64,000 nucleotides of DNA from Mycobacterium ostraviense. Lineage in GTDB: Bacteria > Actinomycetota > Actinomycetes > Mycobacteriales > Mycobacteriaceae. Positions within the stretch are counted from its first letter, which is position 1, and the number at the start of each line of letters is the position of its first letter. The DNA lies in assembly GCF_002705925.1 (NCBI RefSeq), contig NZ_NKRE01000001.1, forward strand, positions 4,657,993 through 4,721,992, given 5' to 3'. Shown piece after piece: positions 8,401-17,284 of this stretch. The notes under the pieces are model-generated. The model made no database searches, was not told where the DNA came from, and saw only the letters and a program-made list of their open reading frames with translations. The position numbers were made by a program, and so were the translations under genes.

Positions 8401-9500
8401 CCCTTCGGCAGCCCGAGCAGCCGCTCGGCGATGATGTTGCGCTGGACCTCGGATGTTCCGCCGTAGATGGTCGCGGCAAGCGCATCCTGGCGTTCGAAGA
8501 GCAGGTCGGCGTCACCGGCCGAACCCGGACCAGCGGCCACGGCGCTTAGGTCCCAAACCCGTTGTAAGGTAACCGACCCAAGTAACTTGAGGATGTCGGC
8601 CTGCGGGCTGGGCCGGCCGGCGAGTTCGTTGCTCAGAGCGCGGTACCCGGTGGCCCGCAGCGCCTCGGCATCGGCCAGTAGCGAGCCCAGCTCGGCGTAG
8701 ATGTCGGGGTCGCGGCCGCCCCGTATCGAGTCGAGGCCGCGCTTGATCTCGACCCAGTTCATGATCCAGATCATCTGGCGCTCATGGTGCAACGACGCCA
8801 ACGCTACGTTCCAGCCGCCGTTGCACGGACCCAGAAGGTTGTCGACGGGCACTTCGACATCGTCGAGGAAGACCTCACAGAACGTCTCGTCGGACGCCGA
8901 CGCCATCCGGATGGGTTCGATCCGCACCCCGGGCGAGTGCAGGTCAAGAATGAGGCAGGAGATGCCGCGGTGTTTCGGCGCATCCGGGTCGGTGCGGGCA
9001 TACAAGGTGCACCACCGCGACTCGTGGGCCTGCGTGGTCCAGATCTTGTGGCCGTTGACCCGGAACACCTTGCTATTAGGGCCGTGTCGGTCGGCGCGGG
9101 TGCGCAGGCCGGCGAAATCCGATCCGGCTTCCGGTTCGGACATGCCCAGCGCCCACCACTCGTCACCGCGCAGCAGCGGAACCAGCAGCCGGTCGATCTG
9201 CTCGGGGGTGCCGAATCGGCGGATGCCGGGTGCGGCGACGTTGGGTCCGGCGATGTTGGGCAGTTTGGGGGCAAAGCGCAGCGCGGCCTCGATCCGGATT
9301 TCCATGGCATCGCGCAGGCTCAGCGAACGGCCACCATGCTCGCGGGGCCAGGTGGGTTGAATCCACCCCGCTTCGAAGGCGGCCCGCTGGTAGTCGCGTC
9401 GCAGCCGAATGTCCCAGCGGTACTGGCGATATCGCTCGTAATAGTCGCCCGGTAGGAAGGCCGTGAGCCATTCGCGGAATTCTGAGACCGGCGCAGTCAT
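8397..9500 (-). CDS. Acyl-CoA dehydrogenase, large subunit type (FadE)
   Basis: This is a 367-residue ACAD. N-terminal WIQPTWPREHGG, the flavin/substrate motif GMSEPEAGSDFAGLR and C-terminal YGGTSEVQRNIIAERLLG are all present. The frame stays open upstream, but ATG 9500 (MTAPVSEF) overlaps the stop of the preceding FadE as ATGA, and homologues begin like this. It is the second gene of the five-gene leftward operon and probably forms a heteromer with the small FadE encoded at 9497-10540. Confidence 0.9.
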   Translation of the reverse strand: MTAPVSEFREWLTAFLPGDYYERYRQYRWDIRLRRDYQRAAFEAGWIQPTWPREHGGRSLSLRDAMEIRIEAALRFAPKLPNIAGPNVAAPGIRRFGTPEQIDRLLVPLLRGDEWWALGMSEPEAGSDFAGLRTRADRHGPNSKVFRVNGHKIWTTQAHESRWCTLYARTDPDAPKHRGISCLILDLHSPGVRIEPIRMASASDETFCEVFLDDVEVPVDNLLGPCNGGWNVALASLHHERQMIWIMNWVEIKRGLDSIRGGRDPDIYAELGSLLADAEALRATGYRALSNELAGRPSPQADILKLLGSVTLQRVWDLSAVAAGPGSAGDADLLFERQDALAATIYGGTSEVQRNIIAERLLGLPKG

Positions 9501-10540
9501 GATGCGCCCCCGGCGAAGCGTCGGCCCGCCTCGTGGTAGAGGGCATGGCTGTCGCCCAGCAGCGCCGCGCCCTGCCAAGCGCGCCGGACGTAGAGGTGGA
9601 TGTCGTGTTCCCAGGTCTGGGCCAGGGCACCGTGTACCTGGACGGCGGTGCGCGCGCAGCGGGTCGCGGCCTCGCCGGCCGCTGCCTTGGCCAGCGCCGA
9701 AGTGGTCCAGTCGGGGTCGGTTGCCGCCGCGTAGGTGAGGCTGCGGGCGCGCTCGACGCTGACGTAGTTGTCGGCCAGCGCGTGCTTGATCGCCTGGAAT
9801 GCTCCGATCGGCTTGCCGAACTGATGGCGTGTCTTGGCGTGTTCGACGGCGCGGTGCAGGACCGCGGTCGCCACTCCGACCAGGTCGGCGGCAGCGGCAA
9901 TCAGCGGGGCGGTCAATGCGGATTCGGCGCTGTCGACGGGCGCGCTGGCTATGACAGCGGTGTCGATTTCGACATCGGCGACGGGTTGCGCGGGGTCGGT
10001 CGACTCGCCGGGCCGGATGACCACCCCGTCGCCGGGGCGCGCGACCGCGGCCACCAGGCCCCGGTCCGACGTCGCCAGCGTGACGATCAGCTCGGCCTGG
10101 ACCAGATTGGGCACCGCGACCGCATGTCCGCGCAGGCGTCCGTGCTGCAGCGTCATGGGCGGCCGCGGCAGCCGGTGTCCGGGGGAGTGGACGGCCAGGG
10201 TTGCGACGACACCTCCGGCGATCTCGGCCAGCACATCGTCGAGACGGCAGGCCCGCAACACACCCGCAGCCAGGCCGACGCTGCTCAGCAGCGGGATGGG
10301 GGCGATGGCCGCACCGCATTGTTCCAGAACCAGTACCAGCTCGAGGGGGCCGAGATCACCGGCCGGATCGGCTATGGCGAGTTCGGTCCAGCCGAGGCCG
10401 ACGACTGTCTTCCACAGCGTGCGCCAACGCTCGGGATCGGTGATTGCCTGCCGGGCGGCGTCGGGTGGGCACTCGGCGCGCAGGACGTCGCGCACGGTGT
10501 CGCGCAGCGCCAGCTGCTCTGAAGTCAGGTCGACATCCAT
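9497..10540 (-). CDS. Acyl-CoA dehydrogenase, small subunit type (FadE), first gene of operon
   Basis: This is a 347-residue FadE homologue starting MDVDLTSEQLALRDTVRDVL. It lacks a clear SEPxAGSD motif and keeps RHQFGKPIGAFQAIKHALAD and VQVHGALAQTWEHD, so it resembles the small subunit of heteromeric ACADs. It is the promoter-proximal gene of the leftward fadE-fadE-fadE-fadE-fadD operon, in which every junction is a 4-bp ATGA overlap. The 72-bp gap to the divergent F420-type gene carries the A+T-rich motif at 10547-10565. The frame runs far upstream of ATG 10540, but that part is the antisense shadow of the divergent gene. Confidence 0.87.
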   Translation of the reverse strand: MDVDLTSEQLALRDTVRDVLRAECPPDAARQAITDPERWRTLWKTVVGLGWTELAIADPAGDLGPLELVLVLEQCGAAIAPIPLLSSVGLAAGVLRACRLDDVLAEIAGGVVATLAVHSPGHRLPRPPMTLQHGRLRGHAVAVPNLVQAELIVTLATSDRGLVAAVARPGDGVVIRPGESTDPAQPVADVEIDTAVIASAPVDSAESALTAPLIAAAADLVGVATAVLHRAVEHAKTRHQFGKPIGAFQAIKHALADNYVSVERARSLTYAAATDPDWTTSALAKAAAGEAATRCARTAVQVHGALAQTWEHDIHLYVRRAWQGAALLGDSHALYHEAGRRFAGGAS

Positions 10541-10546
10541 AACACC

Positions 10547-10565
10547 CCTAACATAATAAAAATAG
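10547..10565 (+). promoter_or_regulatory. Shared A+T-rich promoter/operator motif, copy 1
   Basis: CCTAACATAATAAAAATAG lies between the divergent fadE operon and the F420-type gene. It is identical at 17 of 19 positions to the motif in front of the Rieske operon at 21447. It could be a -10 region for the rightward gene or an operator for both directions. Confidence 0.6.
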
Positions 10566-10612
10566 TAAACTAGGCAACCCGGCGCAATCGCGCAGGACGC
10601 TGTCGGACACGC

Positions 10613-11506
10613 ATGGGTGGGCGTATGGTCGAGTGGTATCTGTTCCTGCCGCAGGTGCGGTTGCCGGTAGCAGATTTCGTGGAGCGGGCGCGGCACGCCG
10701 AGGCCAGTGGGTTTGACGGTGTGGCGTTCATCGATCATCTCGAGGCTCCCGGGCAGCCCGCTGAAAACATCTGGGAGGCAATGACCGTCGCTACCTGGGT
10801 GGCGGCCAAGACGCAGCGGCTGCGCATCGGCCACCTGGTGCTCTGCGACGCGTTCCGACATCCAGCCGTTCTGGCCAAGCAGGCCGTCACGCTGTCGGCG
10901 GCGTCGGATGGCAGGTTCGAGCTGGGCATCGGTTCGGGATCGTGGCCCGCGGAGTTCGCCAGATTCGATGTCGGTCAGCAGGATCCGGTGGCCCGGGTCG
11001 AGCAACTGCGGCGACACCTCGCGCTGATCACGCAGTACTGGGCGGACGGTGCGGAAGCTCAATCGCCCAGACCGGTGCGTCCGATACCGCTGATCTTGGG
11101 CGGCAGCGGGCGCCGGATGATGGAACTGGTTCGCAAATACGCGGATTGGTGGAATCTGCAGGCCAACCACCTGGACCGGTTGCCTCGCCTGGCCCCGGCT
11201 GCGGGATCGGCCCGTATCTCCGTGCAGCAGATGGTGGGCTTTGTCCGGGCGGGAGCCGACCCGGATGCGGTACGCCAGGTGAGCGTCCGGCGATTCGGCT
11301 ATCTGGGCCCGGGGCTGGTGTGCGGTGACGCCGACGAGCTGATTGAGCACTTCGCGGGCCTGGCCGCGCACCAGGTCGAGCGCTTCTACGTGTGGTTCGC
11401 CGACTTCGCCGCGCCGGATTCGCTGGCCGACTTCGGTGAATCGGTGATCAAGGGCTTCCCGGAGATCCGGGCGACTTCGGCGACGCGCGCCGGCGGGCTT
11501 CGGTAG
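10613..11506 (+). CDS. LLM-class (F420-type) oxidoreductase
   Basis: This is a luciferase-like TIM-barrel protein of ~297 residues. N-terminal EWYLFLPQVRLPVADFVERARHAEASGFDG, AKQAVTLSAASDGRFELGIGSG and PLILGGSGRRMMELVRKYADWWN are the usual LLM signatures. In mycobacteria most such proteins use F420, which is inference here. ATG 10613 gives MGGRMVEWY; ATG 10625 (MVEWY) is an equally good start. It diverges from the fadE operon and shares its promoter region. Its 3' end overlaps the convergent SDR gene by 59 bp. Confidence 0.88.
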   Translation: MGGRMVEWYLFLPQVRLPVADFVERARHAEASGFDGVAFIDHLEAPGQPAENIWEAMTVATWVAAKTQRLRIGHLVLCDAFRHPAVLAKQAVTLSAASDGRFELGIGSGSWPAEFARFDVGQQDPVARVEQLRRHLALITQYWADGAEAQSPRPVRPIPLILGGSGRRMMELVRKYADWWNLQANHLDRLPRLAPAAGSARISVQQMVGFVRAGADPDAVRQVSVRRFGYLGPGLVCGDADELIEHFAGLAAHQVERFYVWFADFAAPDSLADFGESVIKGFPEIRATSATRAGGLR

Positions 11507-12188
11507 GCACCACCGGCGGCCGGGCGAACGGACCGCGCTGCACCGCGCTGAGTCGGATCTCCGGTAGGTCGACGGACGAGTTGACGGTATCGAGCCAGGC
11601 CACCGTTTCGGCGATGTCGGACACCTGGATCGCATACATCTCGAACGGAACATCCTGCAGCATCTCGGTTTCCACGGGTCCCGGCGTCACCAGGTGGACG
11701 CTGATGCCGTCGCGGTCAACCTCGAGCGCCAGTGCGCGGGCAAACGCGTTCATGCCGGCTTTCGATGCCGAGTACGCGGTTCGGGCCGGCATCGGCTCGT
11801 GCGCTGCCGACGAGGAGATGAAGACCAACCGTGAACCGGGCCCCATCCGGGGCAGCACCGCGGAGGTCACCACAAAACAGGAGTCCAGGTTGGCCGAGAT
11901 GATCATGCGCCACTGGTCGAAGGTCTGCCTGCGTGCGTAGGTTCCGCCCAGTGCGCCGGCAGCGTGTACGACCAGGTCGATGGTGTCGAGTTCGCTTATG
12001 GCGGTGGCAAATCCGGCTGGGTCAGACACGTCGGCGGCAATGTAGCGCGCCCCGATCTCCGCCGCTGCGGCCCGCAGCGGGCCCTCCCGTCGCGCCACCA
12101 GTACCACGTCGTAGTCCAGCTCGCAAAGCTTGCCGGCACACCCTTTACCGATCCCACCGCTGCCGCCGGTGATTAACGCGGTTCGCAC
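11448..12188 (-). CDS. Short-chain dehydrogenase/reductase
   Basis: This is a 246-residue classical SDR. The N-terminal nucleotide-binding motif is TGGSGGIG (residues 7-14), followed by NAG-like HAAG (75-78) and the catalytic pair Tyr139/Lys143 in YSASK. It should oxidise or reduce a secondary alcohol or ketone with NAD(P)H. The C-terminus ends in a low-complexity tail (SPKSPGSPGSP) that lies in the 59-bp overlap with the convergent F420-type gene. It lies 5 bp downstream of the GntR gene and is probably cotranscribed with it. Confidence 0.9.
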   Translation of the reverse strand: MRTALITGGSGGIGKGCAGKLCELDYDVVLVARREGPLRAAAAEIGARYIAADVSDPAGFATAISELDTIDLVVHAAGALGGTYARRQTFDQWRMIISANLDSCFVVTSAVLPRMGPGSRLVFISSSAAHEPMPARTAYSASKAGMNAFARALALEVDRDGISVHLVTPGPVETEMLQDVPFEMYAIQVSDIAETVAWLDTVNSSVDLPEIRLSAVQRGPFARPPVVPTEARRRASPKSPGSPGSP

Positions 12189-12193
12189 CGGAA

Positions 12194-13015
12194 TCAGGGG
12201 CGCCGGATGTCCCGCGGGCGTGACAGCGCCTGCGGTGACAGCGCATAGATCCGTTGTTCACCACCGCCGGACAAGACGTACGTCTGGGTATCGGCGAGGT
12301 GTCGGCCCGCGATGCGCCGGGCCCGGTCGACGTCTCCCTCGGCAATGGTCTCGGCCAGCTTGATGTGGGTGTTGAGGACCGCGCGCCGTTTGGCCAACGA
12401 CGGGTAGGTGCCCCGCGCCGCGCTCTCGTCGGCCCATTGTTGTTCATGGCTGGTCCACAGGGTCTCCAGGCTGCCCACGACCGCGATGATGGTGTGGTTC
12501 CCGCAGCCGCGGACGATGAGATCGTGGAATTGACGGCCGATTTCGGTGAACTGCCGCCCGTCGTCGAGGTGTTCTGCCATGGCTTCGTTGATCTGCTTGA
12601 GTTCGGGCACCAAAGTATCTGCACGGTCCGGTCGTTGGGCCGCCAGTGCGGCGCAGGCAGGCTCGAGTTCCTGCAGCGCGGCGCCCAGGTCGCTGATGGC
12701 GACGGACTCGCTTTGCAACAGCAGGCCGAGCATGTAGGCGGCGCTGGTCTTGGCCGGCGCGTGCACGACGGCCCCGCCTCGGTTACCGCGGCGGACGGAC
12801 ACCAAACCCTCGGTCTCCAAGATCCGCAACGCCTCCCGCAGCGACACCAGGCTGACGTTGAACTGTTCGACCAGCACTTCCTGGCGGGGTAGCAGATCAC
12901 CGTCGGCGAGCTCGCCGTCGATGATCTGGCGGCGCAACTCATCGGCTACTATTTCGGCGATCCTCGGCGCAGACAGCCTGCGTCGGGCATCAGGGCCAGT
13001 TCCCAGGGTGGTCAT
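12194..13015 (-). CDS. GntR-family regulator with FCD domain
   Basis: This is a 273-residue protein. Residues ~15-85 form a winged helix (LRRQIIDGELADGDLLPRQ, then VSLVSLREALRILETEGLV). Residues ~100-235 are all-helical with the FCD ligand/metal pattern (FHDLIVRGCGNH, HIKLAETIAEGD, AGRHLADT). FCD regulators usually respond to carboxylates or acyl compounds. It lies in the middle of the catabolic region, upstream of an SDR, and has a copy of the shared A+T-rich motif in its own promoter. This makes it the best candidate for the regulator of the surrounding genes. Confidence 0.9.
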   Translation of the reverse strand: MTTLGTGPDARRRLSAPRIAEIVADELRRQIIDGELADGDLLPRQEVLVEQFNVSLVSLREALRILETEGLVSVRRGNRGGAVVHAPAKTSAAYMLGLLLQSESVAISDLGAALQELEPACAALAAQRPDRADTLVPELKQINEAMAEHLDDGRQFTEIGRQFHDLIVRGCGNHTIIAVVGSLETLWTSHEQQWADESAARGTYPSLAKRRAVLNTHIKLAETIAEGDVDRARRIAGRHLADTQTYVLSGGGEQRIYALSPQALSRPRDIRRP

Positions 13016-13062
13016 CCGATCCTCGATAGAACAAGCAGGGAGCTGACCCCGCCAACTCGACT

Positions 13063-13081
13063 TGCGTTGTCTATCTTAGCA
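13063..13081 (-). promoter_or_regulatory. Shared A+T-rich motif, copy in front of GntR gene
   Basis: On the minus strand GCTAAGATAGACAACGCAA aligns with the motifs at 10547 and 21447 in its first ten bases (CTAAGATAG). It lies ~48 bp upstream of the GntR start and points towards it. A second AT-rich block (ATAAATAG) lies a few bases away. Confidence 0.45.
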
Positions 13082-13173
13082 GTAATGGCATAAATAGCAT
13101 CTCATTGGCGGTGAGCTTCCCGTGCCGCTCCGCGTTTCATCGAATAACCAAGAGCGCCAAGGATATTACTGAA

Positions 13174-16050
13174 TCAGCTGTTCTCCGGCTCCTTCAGGAG
13201 CAGTTTACGTACCAGTGGACGTGGTCCGTACGGGCGAAGCAGCCTGCTGGCGGGGTGGGGGCGCACGCGTTGCGGCCACCAGAACCAGCGTCCGAGGAGC
13301 GCCGCGACGGATGGCGTCATGAATGCCCGCACGATCAGCGTGTCGAACAGCAGGCCCAGGCCGATGGTGGTCCCTATCTGGCCGAGCACCCGCAAGTCGC
13401 CGAATACGAACGACGACATGGTGGCCGCAAACACCAGACCGGCGGCGGTCACCACCCCGCCGGTGCTGGCCATGGCGCGGATGATGCCGGTCTTCAATCC
13501 GGCGCCGATCTCCTCTTTGAAGCGGGAGATCAGCAGCAGGTTGTAGTCGGATCCCACTGCCAGGAGCAGGATGACGGCCAGCGCGAGCACGATCCAGTAC
13601 AGCCGGATACCCAGGATGTCCTGCCAAACCAGCACCGACAGTCCGAACGACGCACCCAACGACAACGCCACGGTGCCCACGATGACGATCGCGGCGACCA
13701 GGCTGCGGGTGAGCGTCATCATGATGAGCAGGATCAGGCTCAGTGCGGCGATTGCGACGATCATCAGGTCGTACTTGGCGCCGTCCTGGATGTCCTTGTA
13801 GGTGGCCGCGGTGCCGGCGAGATAGATCTTGGCGTCCGCCAAGGGAGTTCCCTTCACGGCCTCGTGGGCTGCCTTCCGGATGGGGTCGATATGCGAGATG
13901 CCTTCCGGAGTCGCGGGATCACCTTCATGGGAGATGATCATGCGAGCCGCCTTGCCGTCGGGCGAGAGGAACAATTTCAGGCCGCGCTTGAAATCGGGGT
14001 TGTTGAACGCCTCCGGCGGCAAGTAGAAGGAGTCGTCGTTCTTGGCCGCGTCGAACGCTCGTCCCATGGCCGTCGCGTTCTCCACCAGGGCCGCCGTCTG
14101 GCTGTAAATCCCGGACATGGTCGCGTAGTTGGACAGTGCCAGTTCACGATTGGTCTGCTGGCTGGCGATCTGTTCGGGGATGAGCGCGACGAGCTGCGGC
14201 TGGATCGCATCGAGTTTGTCCAGCGTTGCCGTGAGGTCTTCGAACCTCGCGCTGAGCTGGTCGATCCCGTCGAGTGCGTCGAACACCGATCTCAACGCCC
14301 AACATATCGGAATGTCGAAACAGTGCTTCTCCCAATAGAAGTAACTGCGCAATGGCCGCCAGAAATCGTCGAAATTCGCGATCTTGTCACGCAGATCATT
14401 GATTGTGGCGATCGTATCGTGAAAGCTCTCGGTCTCGGCGTGGGTAGCGGCGGCGAGTTCCTGCTGCAGGGCATACTGGCGCTGCAAAATGGCGATTGTC
14501 TTCCCCAACTCGTCGGCCTGTCTGAGCAGGTCGGCCGCGCGGTCTTGCTGGTAGGACAGGTTCATCACCTGGCCGACGCTTTGCATGCTGACCTGAAACG
14601 GTACCGAGCTGTGGTCGATGGGAGTTCCCAACGGCCTGGTGATGGATTGCACCTGGGCAATACCGGGGATATGGAAGACACTTCTGGCCACCCGATCTAA
14701 GACGATCATGTCGGCCGGATTGCGCATATCATGATCGGTTTCGATCATCAGCAGTTCGGGATTCAGCCGGGCGGGCGAAAAATGCCGCTCGGCAGCGGCG
14801 TAGCCGACATTGGCCGGAGCGGTGGCGGGCATGTAGGGACGGATGTCGTAGCTCGTCTGATATCCCGGCAGGGCAAGCAGGCCGACCAGGGCCACCGCAC
14901 CCGTCACCGCAAGAATCGGCCCGGGCCAGCGAACGATGGCCGTGCCGATGCGCCGCCAACCTCGGGTCCGCATCGCGCGTTTGGGTTCGAAGAGACCGAA
15001 ATGACTGCCCAAGGTCAGCACGGCCGGGGCCAGAGTCAGCGAGGCCGCCAGCGCGACCAGGATGCCGATCGCCGCGGGAACACCCAACGTCTGGAAATAG
15101 GGCAACCGGGTAAAGGTCAGGCAATACACCGCACCGACAATGGTCAGGCCCGAGCCCAACACGACATGGGCGGTTCCGCGAAACATGAGGTAGAAAGCCG
15201 CTTCTCGGTCCTGCCCGTCGTGCCGTGCTTCGTGATAGCGGCCGAGGACGAAGATTGCGTAATCGGTGCCGGCGGCGATGGCCAATAACGTGAGCAGATT
15301 GGTCGAATACGTCGAGAGCCCGATGATCCCGTTGTTTCCCAGGAAGGCGACGACGCCGCGGGCCGCGGCCAACTGGATGAGGACGGTGAGCAGCACCAGG
15401 ATCGTGGTGACGACTGAGCGGTAGACGATGAACAGCATCACCGCGATCACCAGGAACGTGATCGCGGTGACCTTCAGCGTGCCTTTGCTGCCCACCTGGA
15501 ACTGATCCGCGATAAGCGGCGCCGCGCCGGTGACATAGGCCTTGATACCGGGCGGCGGCGGTGTGTGCGCCACAATGTCGCGGACCGCGTCCACCGACGC
15601 GATCGACAACGCCTCGCCTTGATTGCCGGCGAGATACACCTGCACATATGCGGCTTTGCCGTCGGTGCTCTGCGAGCCCGCCGCCGTCAGCGGATCCCCC
15701 CAGAAATTTTGGATGTGCTGTACATGCTTGGTGTCCTGGGAGAGCCGCTGGATCAGGGTGTCGTAATAGCGGTGGGCGTCGGCATCAAGGGGCTTGTCGC
15801 CTTCCAGCACGATCATGGCCGCGCTGTCGGAGTCGAACTCGCGGAACACTTTTCCGATCCGCTTCATCGCCTGCATCGACGGCGCATCGGGTGCGATCAA
15901 CGCCACGTTGTGGGCCTTGCCCACGTCTTCCAATTTCGGTACGGCCACGTTGGTGAGGACGGCAAGGCCGACCCAGAACAGCAGGATCGGTACCGAGAGC
16001 CGGCGAATGGTGTGCGCCACGGATGGCCTCGGAGCCGGGTGGTTGCTCAT
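13174..16050 (-). CDS. MmpL-family RND transporter
   Basis: This is a 958-residue inner-membrane RND protein with two equivalent halves, each one TM helix, a large periplasmic domain and about five TM helices. Both Asp-Tyr proton-relay pairs typical of MmpL are present (Asp263-Tyr264 in GTDYA; Asp835-Tyr836 in GSDYN). It would move a lipid or siderophore-like molecule across the inner membrane. The ATG at 16050 overlaps the mmpS stop (ATGA), so the two are coupled. The operon is tetR-mmpS-mmpL. Its place inside a catabolic region suggests its cargo may be related, but this is only inference. Confidence 0.95.
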   Translation of the reverse strand: MSNHPAPRPSVAHTIRRLSVPILLFWVGLAVLTNVAVPKLEDVGKAHNVALIAPDAPSMQAMKRIGKVFREFDSDSAAMIVLEGDKPLDADAHRYYDTLIQRLSQDTKHVQHIQNFWGDPLTAAGSQSTDGKAAYVQVYLAGNQGEALSIASVDAVRDIVAHTPPPPGIKAYVTGAAPLIADQFQVGSKGTLKVTAITFLVIAVMLFIVYRSVVTTILVLLTVLIQLAAARGVVAFLGNNGIIGLSTYSTNLLTLLAIAAGTDYAIFVLGRYHEARHDGQDREAAFYLMFRGTAHVVLGSGLTIVGAVYCLTFTRLPYFQTLGVPAAIGILVALAASLTLAPAVLTLGSHFGLFEPKRAMRTRGWRRIGTAIVRWPGPILAVTGAVALVGLLALPGYQTSYDIRPYMPATAPANVGYAAAERHFSPARLNPELLMIETDHDMRNPADMIVLDRVARSVFHIPGIAQVQSITRPLGTPIDHSSVPFQVSMQSVGQVMNLSYQQDRAADLLRQADELGKTIAILQRQYALQQELAAATHAETESFHDTIATINDLRDKIANFDDFWRPLRSYFYWEKHCFDIPICWALRSVFDALDGIDQLSARFEDLTATLDKLDAIQPQLVALIPEQIASQQTNRELALSNYATMSGIYSQTAALVENATAMGRAFDAAKNDDSFYLPPEAFNNPDFKRGLKLFLSPDGKAARMIISHEGDPATPEGISHIDPIRKAAHEAVKGTPLADAKIYLAGTAATYKDIQDGAKYDLMIVAIAALSLILLIMMTLTRSLVAAIVIVGTVALSLGASFGLSVLVWQDILGIRLYWIVLALAVILLLAVGSDYNLLLISRFKEEIGAGLKTGIIRAMASTGGVVTAAGLVFAATMSSFVFGDLRVLGQIGTTIGLGLLFDTLIVRAFMTPSVAALLGRWFWWPQRVRPHPASRLLRPYGPRPLVRKLLLKEPENS

Positions 16051-16523
16051 GACGACTTGTCCAGACAGTAGGTGTAGGCGTTCACTTCGTGGACGGTCCT
16101 TTCGTCTTTGACGACACCGTTGACGGTGATCCGGCAGCCGATCGAGGAACTGTTGCCTTGCGCCACCACGTTGGCGAACACGGCGGGTTGCGTGGTGGTG
16201 ATCGTGAACGACCACGGCAGGGTCGCGTCGTCCACTCGTTGCGGTTGAGCATCGACGTCCAGATAGTTGATGGTCGCCACGGTCCCGGGTGCGCCGAAAA
16301 CTTCGAGAACCACCTGTTTGGGGTTGAACGGGACGATCTCGTTTGACATGCCACTGCCGGCCGAAGTGGTGCTGTGGGAACCGAAGATGCCGTGCAACCG
16401 ATGGATGCTGAATCCCGCGACCGCGACTATCACCACTGCGACAAGCAGCATCCACCCGCGTCTTAGCAGGTGGCCAGGTGAAACCGCGGTCATCTTTCCG
16501 GCGCTTCGGGCGCGGATCGACAT
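16047..16523 (-). CDS. MmpS-family accessory protein
   Basis: This is a 158-residue single-pass membrane protein: a basic N-terminus, one TM helix (MLLVAVVIVAVAGFSI, ~25-40) and an exported beta-rich domain with the MmpS pattern (VVLEVFGAPGTVATINYLD, two Cys, PWSFTITTT). It works with MmpL and is coupled to it by ATGA. The frame also has a GTG at 16553, but the TetR-type operator at 16528-16544 would then lie inside the coding sequence, so I prefer ATG 16523. Neither start has a well-spaced ribosome binding site. Confidence 0.88.
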   Translation of the reverse strand: MSIRARSAGKMTAVSPGHLLRRGWMLLVAVVIVAVAGFSIHRLHGIFGSHSTTSAGSGMSNEIVPFNPKQVVLEVFGAPGTVATINYLDVDAQPQRVDDATLPWSFTITTTQPAVFANVVAQGNSSSIGCRITVNGVVKDERTVHEVNAYTYCLDKSS

Positions 16524-16527
16524 TCCT

Positions 16528-16544
16528 TGACGGTACGGTACCGG
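16528..16544. promoter_or_regulatory. TetR-type operator in front of mmpS
   Basis: TGACGGTACGGTACCGG contains the perfect palindrome GGTAC-G-GTACC (16532-16542). The same 17-mer, with one change and in opposite orientation, is at 17225-17241 upstream of the tetR gene. The pair therefore marks the probable binding sites of that regulator. Confidence 0.75.
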
Positions 16545-16593
16545 ACCGGACACTTCAAGGGCTGGAGGTGGATCGGTACGTCGTGCTGAGGAT

Positions 16594-17199
16594 TTACCGG
16601 GTGGGCCGGGTGAGGCTGGGAATGACGACGTTGTCGACGAGGGCTTGCACCGTGTCCGCGGTGGGCGGTCGGCTCGGGATGATGTGCCGGAAGACGAGGT
16701 AGCCGGGCAGTAAATCCCAGAGTTCGTCGTCGATGGCGGCGCCGTCGATCTCGCCGCGGTCGACGGCCAGCTGCAGGATGTGGCGCATCAGGGCCTTCCG
16801 GTGCTCGAAGAACCCGTGTTGCATGGCATCGCTGAGAGCCGGATTGCGCGACACCTCGACCAGCACCGCACGGATGGTGCTGGTGTGCTGACGGGCCTGC
16901 TCGCAGATCACTTCGCCCAATTGCAGCAAATCGCCGCGCAGCGTGCCGGTATCCGGCGGGACCGCAACCTGGCGGATGCCCTCGATGAAGGCGGCCAGCA
17001 CCAGTTCGGCTTTCGACGGCCAGCGCCGGTACACCGTGGCCTTGCTGGCGCGCGCAGTGGCCGCGACCGCATCCACGGTCAACCGGTCATACCCATGCTC
17101 TTGCAGCAGCTGCAGGGTCACGGCCAGCAACTCGGCCTCCCGTGGCGACCACGATGAGGGCTGCGAGGAGGGATCGGCAATCTGGGTCACAGCGCCCAC
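16594..17199 (-). CDS. TetR-family regulator of the mmpS-mmpL operon
   Basis: This is a 201-residue protein. Residues ~20-65 are a TetR helix-turn-helix (LTVDAVAATARASKATVYRRWPSKAELVLAAF). The rest is a helical ligand domain with the AEFR-like C-terminal pattern of TetR/AcrR proteins. It is the first gene of a leftward unit with mmpS and mmpL. The 17-bp operator TGACGGTACGGTACYGG occurs both in its own promoter and between it and mmpS, so it probably represses itself and the transporter and is released by a lipid-like ligand. It is divergent from the CaiB-type gene. Confidence 0.92.
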   Translation of the reverse strand: MGAVTQIADPSSQPSSWSPREAELLAVTLQLLQEHGYDRLTVDAVAATARASKATVYRRWPSKAELVLAAFIEGIRQVAVPPDTGTLRGDLLQLGEVICEQARQHTSTIRAVLVEVSRNPALSDAMQHGFFEHRKALMRHILQLAVDRGEIDGAAIDDELWDLLPGYLVFRHIIPSRPPTADTVQALVDNVVIPSLTRPTR

Positions 17200-17224
17200 G
17201 ATAGAGCCATCACGGTAGTACAGA

Positions 17225-17241
17225 CCAGTACCGTACCGTCA
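17225..17241. promoter_or_regulatory. TetR-type operator between tetR and CaiB-type gene
   Basis: CCAGTACCGTACCGTCA is the reverse complement of the mmpS-side operator at 16 of 17 positions. It lies 26 bp upstream of the tetR start and 44 bp upstream of the divergent CoA-transferase, so it could affect both. Confidence 0.75.
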
Positions 17242-17284
17242 GCGGTGGCGTGCGCCTAGTGCTCAGGTCACGGGTGGTCGAATT

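Noticed and set aside
9497..11653. A 718-codon minus-strand frame as one protein
   Set aside because: Only the part from ATG 10540 is FadE. The upstream part is the antisense of the divergent F420-type gene, and the promoter motif lies between them.
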